From Candidatus Rifleibacteriota bacterium (lineage in GTDB: Bacteria; Muiribacteriota; Ozemobacteria; Ozemobacterales; Ozemobacteraceae): a DNA stretch of 64,000 bases. Location: contig JAHISQ010000165.1 of NCBI GenBank assembly GCA_018818125.1, positions 62,001 through 126,000 of the forward strand, written 5' to 3'. A model generated the notes under the pieces. The model did no database searches. It was not told the origin of the DNA and was given only the letters and a program-made list of their open reading frames with translations. The position numbers were made by a program, and so were the translations under genes. Positions 43,678 to 51,633 of the stretch are shown here, piece by piece. The stretch's first letter is position 1. Every line of letters begins with the position of its first letter.

Positions 43678-45882
43678 TTACTGACCGAGCAACGAGAGAA
43701 CACTCTGCGGAACCATATTAGCCTGAGCCAACATGGCTGTGCCTGACTGAGAAACAATCTGATTGCGGGTGAACTCGATCATTTCCATCGCGATATCAGC
43801 GTCTCTGATGCGTGACTCGGCAGCAGTCAGGTTGCTTGAAGTATTGCGAAGGTTGTTAATTGAGTATTCGAGGCGGTTCTGGAAAGCACCGAGTTTTGAT
43901 CTTTCAGACGACACAGTATCAAGCGCTTTACTGAGCTTGGCCAGAGCCGACTGAGCCCCATCAACGCTGGTCATATCAAGCTTGTCTATACCCAGGGCGC
44001 GAGAGGACATGTCACCCATTGAGATCTGCATGTTCTGACCAGCATCAGCACCGATCTGAAACTGCGGCTTGTTATCGACAATATGAATTCTGAAGTTGGT
44101 GTCACCGGTACCTCTGGCTGTGCCATTGGTTAGACCAAACTTAGTCAACGCCTCAGTATCATTGACACCCAGTGAAACTAAGCTCTTAATTGCGGCAGCG
44201 CCATCCTGATTTTCCTGACCAACTCTTGTAGAGGTAAAGGCAAGAGAGCCATTAACCGCGTCAAGTCTTACATCCACAACCACACTAGTGCTACTTAGCT
44301 GGTTATTAACGCTGGCAACAAAGCTGCCAATTTCTTTCATGTCCGCTGTTTGTGCGGAAACTACGGTGGTGTATCCGGTAATGGCCAAGCTGTCGTTGTC
44401 CCCATCAGCAATTGTGAAGATCACTGTAGCAATTACGGTAACCTCAGAAAACTTACTGAAACCGGTAATAGCCTTCGAGTCATCCTTATCGCCCTGCACA
44501 AAGCCGCTTTTAACACCATCATAAATACCAAGCACATCAGCGCTAGCACTTGAAATAGTTATGGTAGAAAGACCGGTGGAAGTGGGCGGCTCGTAGCTGA
44601 TGCGCAATTCACCGTCAACAACCGAAGCAGAAAGACCAGTCATGCCAGCTGCGTCGGCCTGATCGTTAAACGACCTGGCAATACCCTCCATTGTCCAGTC
44701 GCCTGAAGCGATAGTAAAGGTATTCGAAGCAGTGCCAACATCAAGAGTAAATGACTGGGTAACAGCAAGTCTGAGGCCATCCTGAAGACCGCCGTTACCG
44801 GCAATCTGAGCAGCCTGAGAGGCAAATTGCAGATCTATGCCTTCAAGCAAGCCAGAGGCACGATCAGAGCTGGTTCTGACATTGCGGATATTACCCTGCC
44901 CATCGTTGATAGTCAGCTGCACCAGGTTGTCTTCTGATTTTCGCGAAACCGCGAAACCAAGAGCATCTACCACGGCCTGCGGGCCGGCAACCGAGAAATC
45001 TCCCTGATCACCAATAGAACCTGAAATAACCTCAATGTAGCCGCCCATCCCCGAAACGCCTGTAGCGACAGTGCCAATCACACCTGCGCTGGTGTTTTTG
45101 ATATCCAGGCCAGCATCACTGCTGACAGCCTGTTGAACGGCAGCGGCAAGTTCATTGAGACTCATCTGAGCATCAATGGTAATGGTAGATTCTTTTGAGT
45201 TACCTGTGATGGTAAGCTGCTGCGGAGAGCTGAGAGCAAATGCACCGTTCGCATCATAAAACTGAGCGATGTCTTGCAGTTTGGTATCGCCTTCAGCAAG
45301 CTCACCAGTATCTTTGTTGGTAAACGCCTGACTTCTCTGCAATTGCGAAATACCACCGTTGATAAGAGCTATACTTACATTGTAATCACCGCCACCACTG
45401 GCGTTACCAGTTACAAGACCGTTTACATACTTCGAACTTGAGCTAAGCTGAGCAGACTGACTGCCATTCAGAAGTTTTTTGGTATTGAATTCGGTATTCT
45501 GGGAAATTCTGTCAATTTCAGAACGAAGCTGATTAACTTCTTTCTGAATTTCAATACGGTCATTACTGGTAAGAGTATCATTCGAAGCTTGAATGGCAAG
45601 CTCGCGCATTCTCTGAATAATACTCTGGGATTCGCCAAGAGCGCCCTCTGCAGTTTGAATCATTGAAATGCCATCCTGGGCATTCAATGTTGCACGGTTG
45701 AGGCCTCTGATCTGACGGCGCATTTTTTCGCTGATTGCCAGTCCGGCTGCGTCGTCGGCGGCCGAATTAATTCTCAAGCCAGAGCTGAGCTTCTGAATCG
45801 ACTTTTCGAGTCGATCACTGGTCTTGGTAAGATTTGAATAGGTCTGCATCGAAAGAACGTTTTGATTTATTCGTAACGACAT
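43678..45882 (-). CDS. Giant flagellin E
   Basis: A 734-aa flagellin, first gene of the tandem array in transcription order. Ends are canonical (SLRINQNVLSMQTYSNLTKTSDRLEKSIQKLSSGLRINSAADDAAGL... and ...TAMLAQANMVPQSVLSLLGQ). The central domain is almost the same as in flagellin B, and long DNA stretches (for example 45055-45185 against 36950-37080) are nearly identical, so duplication or gene conversion is recent. It carries the strongest SD hairpin of the set and its own strong terminator, suggesting an independent, tightly controlled transcript. Confidence 0.95.
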   Translation of the reverse strand: MSLRINQNVLSMQTYSNLTKTSDRLEKSIQKLSSGLRINSAADDAAGLAISEKMRRQIRGLNRATLNAQDGISMIQTAEGALGESQSIIQRMRELAIQASNDTLTSNDRIEIQKEVNQLRSEIDRISQNTEFNTKKLLNGSQSAQLSSSSKYVNGLVTGNASGGGDYNVSIALINGGISQLQRSQAFTNKDTGELAEGDTKLQDIAQFYDANGAFALSSPQQLTITGNSKESTITIDAQMSLNELAAAVQQAVSSDAGLDIKNTSAGVIGTVATGVSGMGGYIEVISGSIGDQGDFSVAGPQAVVDALGFAVSRKSEDNLVQLTINDGQGNIRNVRTSSDRASGLLEGIDLQFASQAAQIAGNGGLQDGLRLAVTQSFTLDVGTASNTFTIASGDWTMEGIARSFNDQADAAGMTGLSASVVDGELRISYEPPTSTGLSTITISSASADVLGIYDGVKSGFVQGDKDDSKAITGFSKFSEVTVIATVIFTIADGDNDSLAITGYTTVVSAQTADMKEIGSFVASVNNQLSSTSVVVDVRLDAVNGSLAFTSTRVGQENQDGAAAIKSLVSLGVNDTEALTKFGLTNGTARGTGDTNFRIHIVDNKPQFQIGADAGQNMQISMGDMSSRALGIDKLDMTSVDGAQSALAKLSKALDTVSSERSKLGAFQNRLEYSINNLRNTSSNLTAAESRIRDADIAMEMIEFTRNQIVSQSGTAMLAQANMVPQSVLSLLGQ

Positions 45883-45926
45883 AAAAATTCCTCCTTGAAT
45901 TTTTGCCTTACAGCACTTCCTTGTGC
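45883..45926 (-). promoter_or_regulatory. Two-hairpin CsrA-type leader of flagellin E
   Basis: Upstream hairpin GCAC-AAGGAA-GTGC (45913-45926); SD hairpin with 8-bp stem AAAAATTC / GAATTTTT and loop AAGGAG (45883-45904), the longest SD stem in the array. A weak sigma28-like box (GTCGATAG) lies further upstream near 46033. Confidence 0.78.
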
Positions 45927-46173
45927 CGAGCTCCTTAGATTCCAGGTCTCTTTACTGCGTTCTTTTTATAGACTTCCTGCCCTCCTTCCATTTTTTGCTT
46001 CACTAACAAGGCCTATTTTTGCCTTTCTATTAGGACTATCGACATTTTGCCGCACATTGTTTCGGACGATTTCAGAAGTTTAAAGCCATATTTAACATAA
46101 ATACTAGCTTTTTCTTCATTTTTCTATTCAAAACATCTAATTATCATTTTTTTTATTTATTTTACCGAGCAGC

Positions 46174-47457
46174 TCAATCAAGTAAATTACTGGCACTTAA
46201 CAATTCAATGTTCTTCAGTAGCTTGTCTACTGGCACCTTAACTAAATTGCTGATATCTATCAGATCATTAGTTCCATCTGCATAAGCAATAAAATTCATC
46301 ATCGCAGCGACCCCATCGTAGCTGCCTTTCTGGCTGATATTTGGGTACAGGCCGCGTTTTCCCAATTGGGGTTCGCCCAGGCAGCGCATCTTAAAATACC
46401 GGTTATTTTCAAGAGCTATGACGCATTTGCGCAACACTTCCAGCGATCCATGCAGTCCATCGGGAGAAATTAAATCCAGATTATCTGCTGAAGTATGGTA
46501 TTCCGGGTATTCAGCGAATTTAACCCGGCAGAAGACACATAAGGGAAGATCTATGCCAGGAGCACAGTATTGTCGTTCATCAGAGCCCCGCTTCAAAAAA
46601 GAATAAGTGATGTATTCAGGATCATGAAAAGACAATATGCTGGTAAGAACCTTGTCAGCAAGGGTGTTGCCATAGCGCGAAGCAATGTAAGAATAATCAC
46701 CATCAATGCCCACACAGGTCACTACAAATCCAGCAATAACATTTTTCTTCAATGCTTCAAGGTTTTTGCTCAGGTAAGCAAGCGACCCAATGGTCTCAGG
46801 GATAAAAATCAGACGGTAAGTATATCTGCGACTTGGCAGTGAAGCTAACCATTGCCCTAATGCCGCTACCACACAGGGTCCTGAAAGTTCATTGTTTGCC
46901 ATGGATGGGTGGCACACATAAGTAGAGAAAAAGACTTCCTGAGTGGTTTGCCCCGGGATAATCAACTCTCCATAAGTCATAGAACCCGGCTTTAACTCGC
47001 TGTCTATGAACATGCGATAATTACCAGGCGCCAATGAGTCAAGCTGGTTTTTTGACATACAGAAACCAAAGCGATCATGGTAGTAAGAGGTTACATAGGG
47101 AATAACATCTGGCTGTTCCGCCTGAACATAGACATGTTTTTTAAGTTCGTCGAGAGTTACCACTCTGTCAACAGGAGTCGAATAACCAACCAGATGCAGA
47201 TTACACTTCTTGAAACAGACTATTCTTTCGCCGCGATCATTCTCGATAAATGCCTCTTTCACATTCCATTCTCTCGGAATTTCCCAGTCAAAAGCCTTTG
47301 TTCCGCTGGGTATTTCATGAATACTGAGCTCTGGCAAATATTCTTTAAGAATACTGAGAGTTTCACGCACACCATTACCGGTAATACTTCTATTGATCGG
47401 AAAAAGTCTTCGGGCGAGCTCATACATACCCGAGCCATCAGATAGATTTACTTTCAT
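46174..47457 (-). CDS. DUF4910 aminopeptidase-like protein
   Basis: A 427-aa member of the DUF2172/DUF4910 family, an M28-like zinc-peptidase fold often found in surface-glycan clusters. Residues ~45-85 (IPSGTKAFDWEIPREWNVKEAFIENDRGERI) are the inserted DUF2172 part. Candidate metal ligands are H183 and E190 in CHPSMANNELSG, E221 in FIPETIGSL, D293 in RGSDERQYC and H321 in EYHTSADN. The C-terminal ~60 residues look like a winged helix. Natural substrates are unknown; removal of an amino-acyl or N-acyl group from a sugar is one possibility. It is divergent from the acyl ligase gene. Confidence 0.85.
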   Translation of the reverse strand: MKVNLSDGSGMYELARRLFPINRSITGNGVRETLSILKEYLPELSIHEIPSGTKAFDWEIPREWNVKEAFIENDRGERIVCFKKCNLHLVGYSTPVDRVVTLDELKKHVYVQAEQPDVIPYVTSYYHDRFGFCMSKNQLDSLAPGNYRMFIDSELKPGSMTYGELIIPGQTTQEVFFSTYVCHPSMANNELSGPCVVAALGQWLASLPSRRYTYRLIFIPETIGSLAYLSKNLEALKKNVIAGFVVTCVGIDGDYSYIASRYGNTLADKVLTSILSFHDPEYITYSFLKRGSDERQYCAPGIDLPLCVFCRVKFAEYPEYHTSADNLDLISPDGLHGSLEVLRKCVIALENNRYFKMRCLGEPQLGKRGLYPNISQKGSYDGVAAMMNFIAYADGTNDLIDISNLVKVPVDKLLKNIELLSASNLLD

Positions 47458-47622
47458 TATGTACTGCTGCTCCCTATAAATATAGTTGATTTCTACTTGT
47501 TTAACCCCAGAAGTATAATCAGCTTTCTATAATACCGGCAACAGCAATTTGACTTGCCAAAGCTTTTACATTATATTACGCCAAGTAACGAAGCTGATGA
47601 CTGCTACAGAGGAATCCCCCAG

Positions 47623-49164
47623 ATGGCTTCACCAATTTTTTCCGCTTTCCAAAAATGGGTTGAACTGACTCCCCATAAAACCGCTCTGTCATTCAACGAC
47701 CTCAGTTTCACCTACGAGATGCTATCTGATAGCGCACAAAAACTGGCTGCAGGAATGACAGATGCCGGCATAAAGCCAGGGGACCACATCGGTGTGGTTT
47801 TACCCAATTGCCCGGAGTTTATATTTCTGATGCTGGCAGCAGCTCAAATTGGCCTGGCAATTGTTCCACACAATTCGTCTATGAGCGCCGCAGCACTTGC
47901 CAGCGCCTTTGCCGCTTCAGACGTAAAACATCTCGTAGGCTGGCATTCAGTGCTTGCAGACTTGAAAAACGCCACAATTTCACCATTTAATTCAAAGGAA
48001 TCTGTCTGGATTTCATTAGGAGGAAGCGTTGACGACTGCATGAACTTTTCCAGCATGCTCACCAGGAACTTGCCCATGCAGAAGCAGCCTGATATAACCG
48101 GGGATCAGCCCTACATTTTTTCGTTGACCTCTGGTTCTACAGGAGAACCGAAACCAATCGTTCTTCTGCAAAGCACAAAAATGGCGCGGGCACATGCCGC
48201 TCAAACCCTTTACAGTATTACCTCAAACGATGTTACTCTGGCAGCGACCCCCTTATATCATTCTCTTGCAGAACGCCTTGTTCTGTTGCCTCTTATAACC
48301 GGTGGAACTGCAGTTTTAATGGCAACCTTTTCAGCAAAAGACTGGCTTGCAACCGTAGGCAGGCACAATGTTTCCTTTTCAATTGCAGTTTCCTCACAAT
48401 TGAAACAAATACTGCCGGAAATACGCAATCAGCCAAATCTGGCAAACAGCCTGCGCTGTCTGGTTTCGTCGTCTGCTCTGCTTGATTCTCGACTTAAGGC
48501 CGAATTATTATCTTATCTTGCCTGCGATTTTCATGAATGTTACGGAACTTCCGAGATCGCCATCGCCAGTAACCTAAGCCGCAAAAACGGGGAAAGCAAA
48601 CTCGCCTCGGTCGGCAACGCGGCCCCAGGCGTAGTTATAAAAATTATCGACGAAAACAACAACGAGCTGGCTGCAGATCAGCCCGGCGAAATAGCCTGCA
48701 ATACACCGATGCGCTTTGCCGGATATTACAAAAGAAACGATTTAACAAGAGCAGCGATGCTGGGCGATTATTTTAAAACCGGTGATATTGGCAAAATCGA
48801 CAAAGACGGTTTTCTATATTTTCTTGGAAGGAAAAAAGATATAATCATTACTGGCGGCGTCAATGTCTATCCACAGGATGTTGAAAACGTGATCATGCAA
48901 CATCCGCTGATTTGTGAATGTGCAGCAATAGCACTGCCAGATGAGCAACTTGGAGAAATTGTTGCTGTTGCAATAGTGACTAACGACAGAGAGAAACTTA
49001 ACATCAGAGATCTTCAGCGCCTGTCAGCGAAACAACTGGCTGATTATCAACAGCCCAGACGCTATATTCTGCTGGATGAACTTCCTAAAAACCGAATGGG
49101 AAAAGTTATGAAGCGCGAACTAACAGAAAAATACACTAGTGAAAAATATGACACACAGCTTTAA
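47623..49164 (+). CDS. AMP-dependent acyl ligase
   Basis: A 513-aa ANL-superfamily adenylating enzyme. The P-loop SLTSGSTGEPKP, the YGTSE motif, KTGDIGKIDKDGFLYFLGRKKDIIITGGVNVYPQDVE and the catalytic Lys near LPKNRMGKVMK are all present, so it should be active. It starts the plus-strand tailoring operon that also encodes an acyl carrier protein, which is its probable acceptor. The ATG at 47623 is chosen because AGAGGA lies upstream; the frame from 47554 adds 23 residues with no ribosome site. The acid it activates cannot be read from sequence. Confidence 0.9.
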   Translation: MASPIFSAFQKWVELTPHKTALSFNDLSFTYEMLSDSAQKLAAGMTDAGIKPGDHIGVVLPNCPEFIFLMLAAAQIGLAIVPHNSSMSAAALASAFAASDVKHLVGWHSVLADLKNATISPFNSKESVWISLGGSVDDCMNFSSMLTRNLPMQKQPDITGDQPYIFSLTSGSTGEPKPIVLLQSTKMARAHAAQTLYSITSNDVTLAATPLYHSLAERLVLLPLITGGTAVLMATFSAKDWLATVGRHNVSFSIAVSSQLKQILPEIRNQPNLANSLRCLVSSSALLDSRLKAELLSYLACDFHECYGTSEIAIASNLSRKNGESKLASVGNAAPGVVIKIIDENNNELAADQPGEIACNTPMRFAGYYKRNDLTRAAMLGDYFKTGDIGKIDKDGFLYFLGRKKDIIITGGVNVYPQDVENVIMQHPLICECAAIALPDEQLGEIVAVAIVTNDREKLNIRDLQRLSAKQLADYQQPRRYILLDELPKNRMGKVMKRELTEKYTSEKYDTQL

Positions 49165-50305
49165 CGGCCCCCCTCTCTCCCTGGCGTTTATCGGAGGATC
49201 AATAAAGTCTGCGGTGGGATATGCTCATTTCGCTGCTTCTCGCATGGACAACCGGTGGAAGCTTGTAGCAGGTTGTTTCAGCCGTGATTCTGAGATCAAC
49301 CACGCAACAGCTGCCCAATGGGGCGTTGAGCCCGACCGAGTTTATTCTAACTGGTCAGAATTGCTTAAACAAGAACAAGGCAGGATTGATGGTGTTGTAA
49401 TCCTCCTACCTACGCCAGTTCACGCCGAAGTTTCAATGGCAGCCATAAATGCCGGCTTTGGAGTTATCTGTGAAAAAAGCCTGGCAACTTCTTCAGAAGA
49501 GGCTAAAGCGATCCTTGAGCTTATCAAAAAGAAAGCTGGTTTTCTGGCTGTAACTTTTAATTACACTGGCTTCCCCATGGTACGAGAGCTCAAGCAAATT
49601 ATTGAGGCAAAAAAGCTGGGAAAAATAATGCAGGTTCTTGTCGAAATGCCCCAAGAAAGCTTTAACAGGCAGTCACCCGGCAGAATCGGTCCACAGCCAC
49701 AAACCTGGCGGACAAAAGATTACAAAATACCGACTATTTCGCTGGACCTAGGGGTTCACATACACCACCTGGTAGATTTTTTGACTGGCGAAAAGGCCCT
49801 GGAAGTCATGGGCGATCAGGCCATGCTCGGCGAACACGTAGCAGTAGTAGACAATATCATGTGTATCGCCAGATATACCAACGACATGCGCTGCCAGATG
49901 TGGTTCAGCAAAACAGCCATTGGCTATAGAAATGGTCTTAGAATCAGGGTGTTTGGTGAATCAGGAAGCGCGGAATGGATACAGGAAAACCCGGAAGAGT
50001 TACGTCTCAACTTTGCCAACGGTCAACGAATGCTTATCGACAGAGCATCCGATTTATTGCTGGTCGCCAGGCAACCCAGATACAATCGTTTCAAAGCCGG
50101 TCATCCATCGGGTTTTATCGAGGCCTTTGCGAATCTGTACTGTGACATCGCTGACAATCTCATGCTTTTCAAGCAGGGTAAAATTACTGATCAAAATTAT
50201 ATTTGTAACGTGAAAATGGCTGTAGAAGGACTCGAGTTTTTCGAAACGATAGGCAAGTCTAACACAAGTAATCAATGGCAAAAAATTGGAGATATCAATG
50301 ACTAA
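49139..50305 (+). CDS. Gfo/Idh/MocA family oxidoreductase
   Basis: An NAD(P)-dependent sugar or sugar-acid dehydrogenase of ~388 aa. The N-terminal Rossmann region LAFIGGSIKSAVGYAHFAAS is slightly atypical, and the family EKP motif reads CEKSLATSSEEA. HxH-type active-site residues appear in LDLGVHIHHLVDFLTG. It overlaps the acyl ligase by 26 nt (GTG 49139) or 17 nt (ATG 49148), so translation is coupled. It probably oxidises or epimerises a nucleotide-sugar or the acyl precursor used by this cluster. Confidence 0.88.
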   Translation: MKNMTHSFNGPPLSLAFIGGSIKSAVGYAHFAASRMDNRWKLVAGCFSRDSEINHATAAQWGVEPDRVYSNWSELLKQEQGRIDGVVILLPTPVHAEVSMAAINAGFGVICEKSLATSSEEAKAILELIKKKAGFLAVTFNYTGFPMVRELKQIIEAKKLGKIMQVLVEMPQESFNRQSPGRIGPQPQTWRTKDYKIPTISLDLGVHIHHLVDFLTGEKALEVMGDQAMLGEHVAVVDNIMCIARYTNDMRCQMWFSKTAIGYRNGLRIRVFGESGSAEWIQENPEELRLNFANGQRMLIDRASDLLLVARQPRYNRFKAGHPSGFIEAFANLYCDIADNLMLFKQGKITDQNYICNVKMAVEGLEFFETIGKSNTSNQWQKIGDIND

Positions 50306-51356
50306 CAAAAAATATGCGATCTATGGAGCAAGCATTTACGCAAAAGTTCTGTTTAATGAGCTTTGCAGGCTTGGAATCAATGTAGACTTTTTTGTTGACG
50401 AGTATGTTCAAGCAAAAGAATTTCTTGGCAAGCCTGTTTTTCGCATAAAAGATGTGACCGACAAAAAAAATCTCATTTTAATGAATGCCACTGCTTACGA
50501 TCTGGTAGAAAGCCTTATGGCAAAGGGTTTTCCCGAAGTAAAGTCCCTAAAAGAAACTATCTATGCATATCCTGGTGCTCTTATTGAATTTAATCAGACA
50601 ATGTGGGTTGTAAAGTCTAATCGTCTGGTCAATGAGAATGAATTTGCCTGGTTGCACAAGAGAATGGCCGACGAAAAAAGCAAAAAACTACTGCAGACAC
50701 TGACTAATTTCAGAATGAATCCCCTGCCAGAATACTTTTTCTATGCAGATGGAGATACTGAGTATTTCCCATCTGGCTTTGACGCCTTCAAGGGAATAGA
50801 TAATCTGAAGTTTGTTGATTGCGGCGCATTTACTGGCGACACAATCCAGTCGTTATTCAACAATTTTAGTCGCAAGATTGAATGGATAATTTCAATGGAG
50901 CCAGACCCAAATAATCTTGAAAAGCTGATAAAACAAAATTTAGTCAGGCGCCCTGAACACGAAAACACAAACATCTTCATATATCCCATTGGTGCTTTCA
51001 ACAAAGAAACGCTTTGCAGTTTTCAGTTAAATGGATCAAGTTCTTCTATCTCCGATTCATCCTCCGACACACAATTGCTTGTTCCTGTTGCGCGAATCGA
51101 CACTCTTCTTGCACACACAGCACCCAATTTCATAAAAATGGATGTTGAAGGCGCAGAATTGGAAGCACTTGATGGCGCCAAAGAGATCATAAAAAAACAT
51201 CGGCCAAACCTTGCTATTTCCGCTTATCACAAAGCCGAACATCTATGGGAAGTCCCGAGATTTATCGATTCATTATGTCCCGACTACGAGTTCAGGTTGA
51301 GACTTCACGGCAACTGGGGGCATGAACTCACTCTTTATTGTTGCATGCCTGAATAG
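50298..51356 (+). CDS. FkbM family methyltransferase
   Basis: A 352-aa SAM-dependent methyltransferase. Residues ~1-110 form an N-terminal Rossmann-like domain (YAIYGASIYAKVLFNELCRLG) that resembles a nucleotide-binding or sugar-binding module. Residues ~165-350 are the FkbM domain: FVDCGAFTGDTIQSL for SAM, then FIKMDVEGAELEALDGAKEII. FkbM enzymes O-methylate sugars and polyketide-type acids. GGAG lies 8 nt before the ATG at 50298, and the gene overlaps the previous stop by 8 nt. Confidence 0.9.
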   Translation: MTNKKYAIYGASIYAKVLFNELCRLGINVDFFVDEYVQAKEFLGKPVFRIKDVTDKKNLILMNATAYDLVESLMAKGFPEVKSLKETIYAYPGALIEFNQTMWVVKSNRLVNENEFAWLHKRMADEKSKKLLQTLTNFRMNPLPEYFFYADGDTEYFPSGFDAFKGIDNLKFVDCGAFTGDTIQSLFNNFSRKIEWIISMEPDPNNLEKLIKQNLVRRPEHENTNIFIYPIGAFNKETLCSFQLNGSSSSISDSSSDTQLLVPVARIDTLLAHTAPNFIKMDVEGAELEALDGAKEIIKKHRPNLAISAYHKAEHLWEVPRFIDSLCPDYEFRLRLHGNWGHELTLYCCMPE

Positions 51357-51375
51357 ACAAATGGAGAATCACATA

Positions 51376-51633
51376 ATGATTGACCCTGTAGCAGCATTTA
51401 TCTACAAACAGCTCGAAAAGAAAGCTCCATTACCGCCTGAAGACACCATTGCAACCTATAGATACCTGGATCGTGGACACGTTGACTCTATTGGTCTGAT
51501 TAAATTTATTTTTGAAATCGAAGATGAGTTTCAAATCCAGTTTGCCTCGGAAGAAACTCAGTCAGACGAATTCAGAACGATTGGCGGACTGATTTCAATT
51601 ATAAGAAGAAAAATGGCCGAACAAAGTGAATAG
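51376..51633 (+). CDS. Acyl carrier protein
   Basis: An 85-aa phosphopantetheine-binding protein. The attachment serine lies in RGHVDSIGLIKFIFEIEDEF, and the four-helix ACP layout and acidic character fit. The ATG at 51376 has GGAG 10 nt upstream; the longer frame from 51322 overlaps the methyltransferase and is not favoured. It lies between the methyltransferase and the AAC(3)-type gene, overlapping the latter by 8 nt. A dedicated ACP beside an adenylating ligase argues for a carrier-bound acyl intermediate. Confidence 0.9.
   Translation: MIDPVAAFIYKQLEKKAPLPPEDTIATYRYLDRGHVDSIGLIKFIFEIEDEFQIQFASEETQSDEFRTIGGLISIIRRKMAEQSE

Noticed and set aside
33017..45882. Long antisense ORFs within the flagellin genes
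   Set aside because: They recur at the same place in each paralog because the underlying coding sequence is conserved; no ribosome sites or independent codon bias.
33017..45926. Invertible-segment flagellin phase variation
   Set aside because: All flagellin genes lie on one strand, each with its own leader; no flanking inverted repeats with a recombinase were seen.
46025..46060. Sigma28 promoter for flagellin E (GAAA-N16-GTCGATAG)
   Set aside because: Weak -35 and off-consensus spacing; mentioned only in the leader entry. Similar weak boxes for flagellins B, C, D and F were not annotated.
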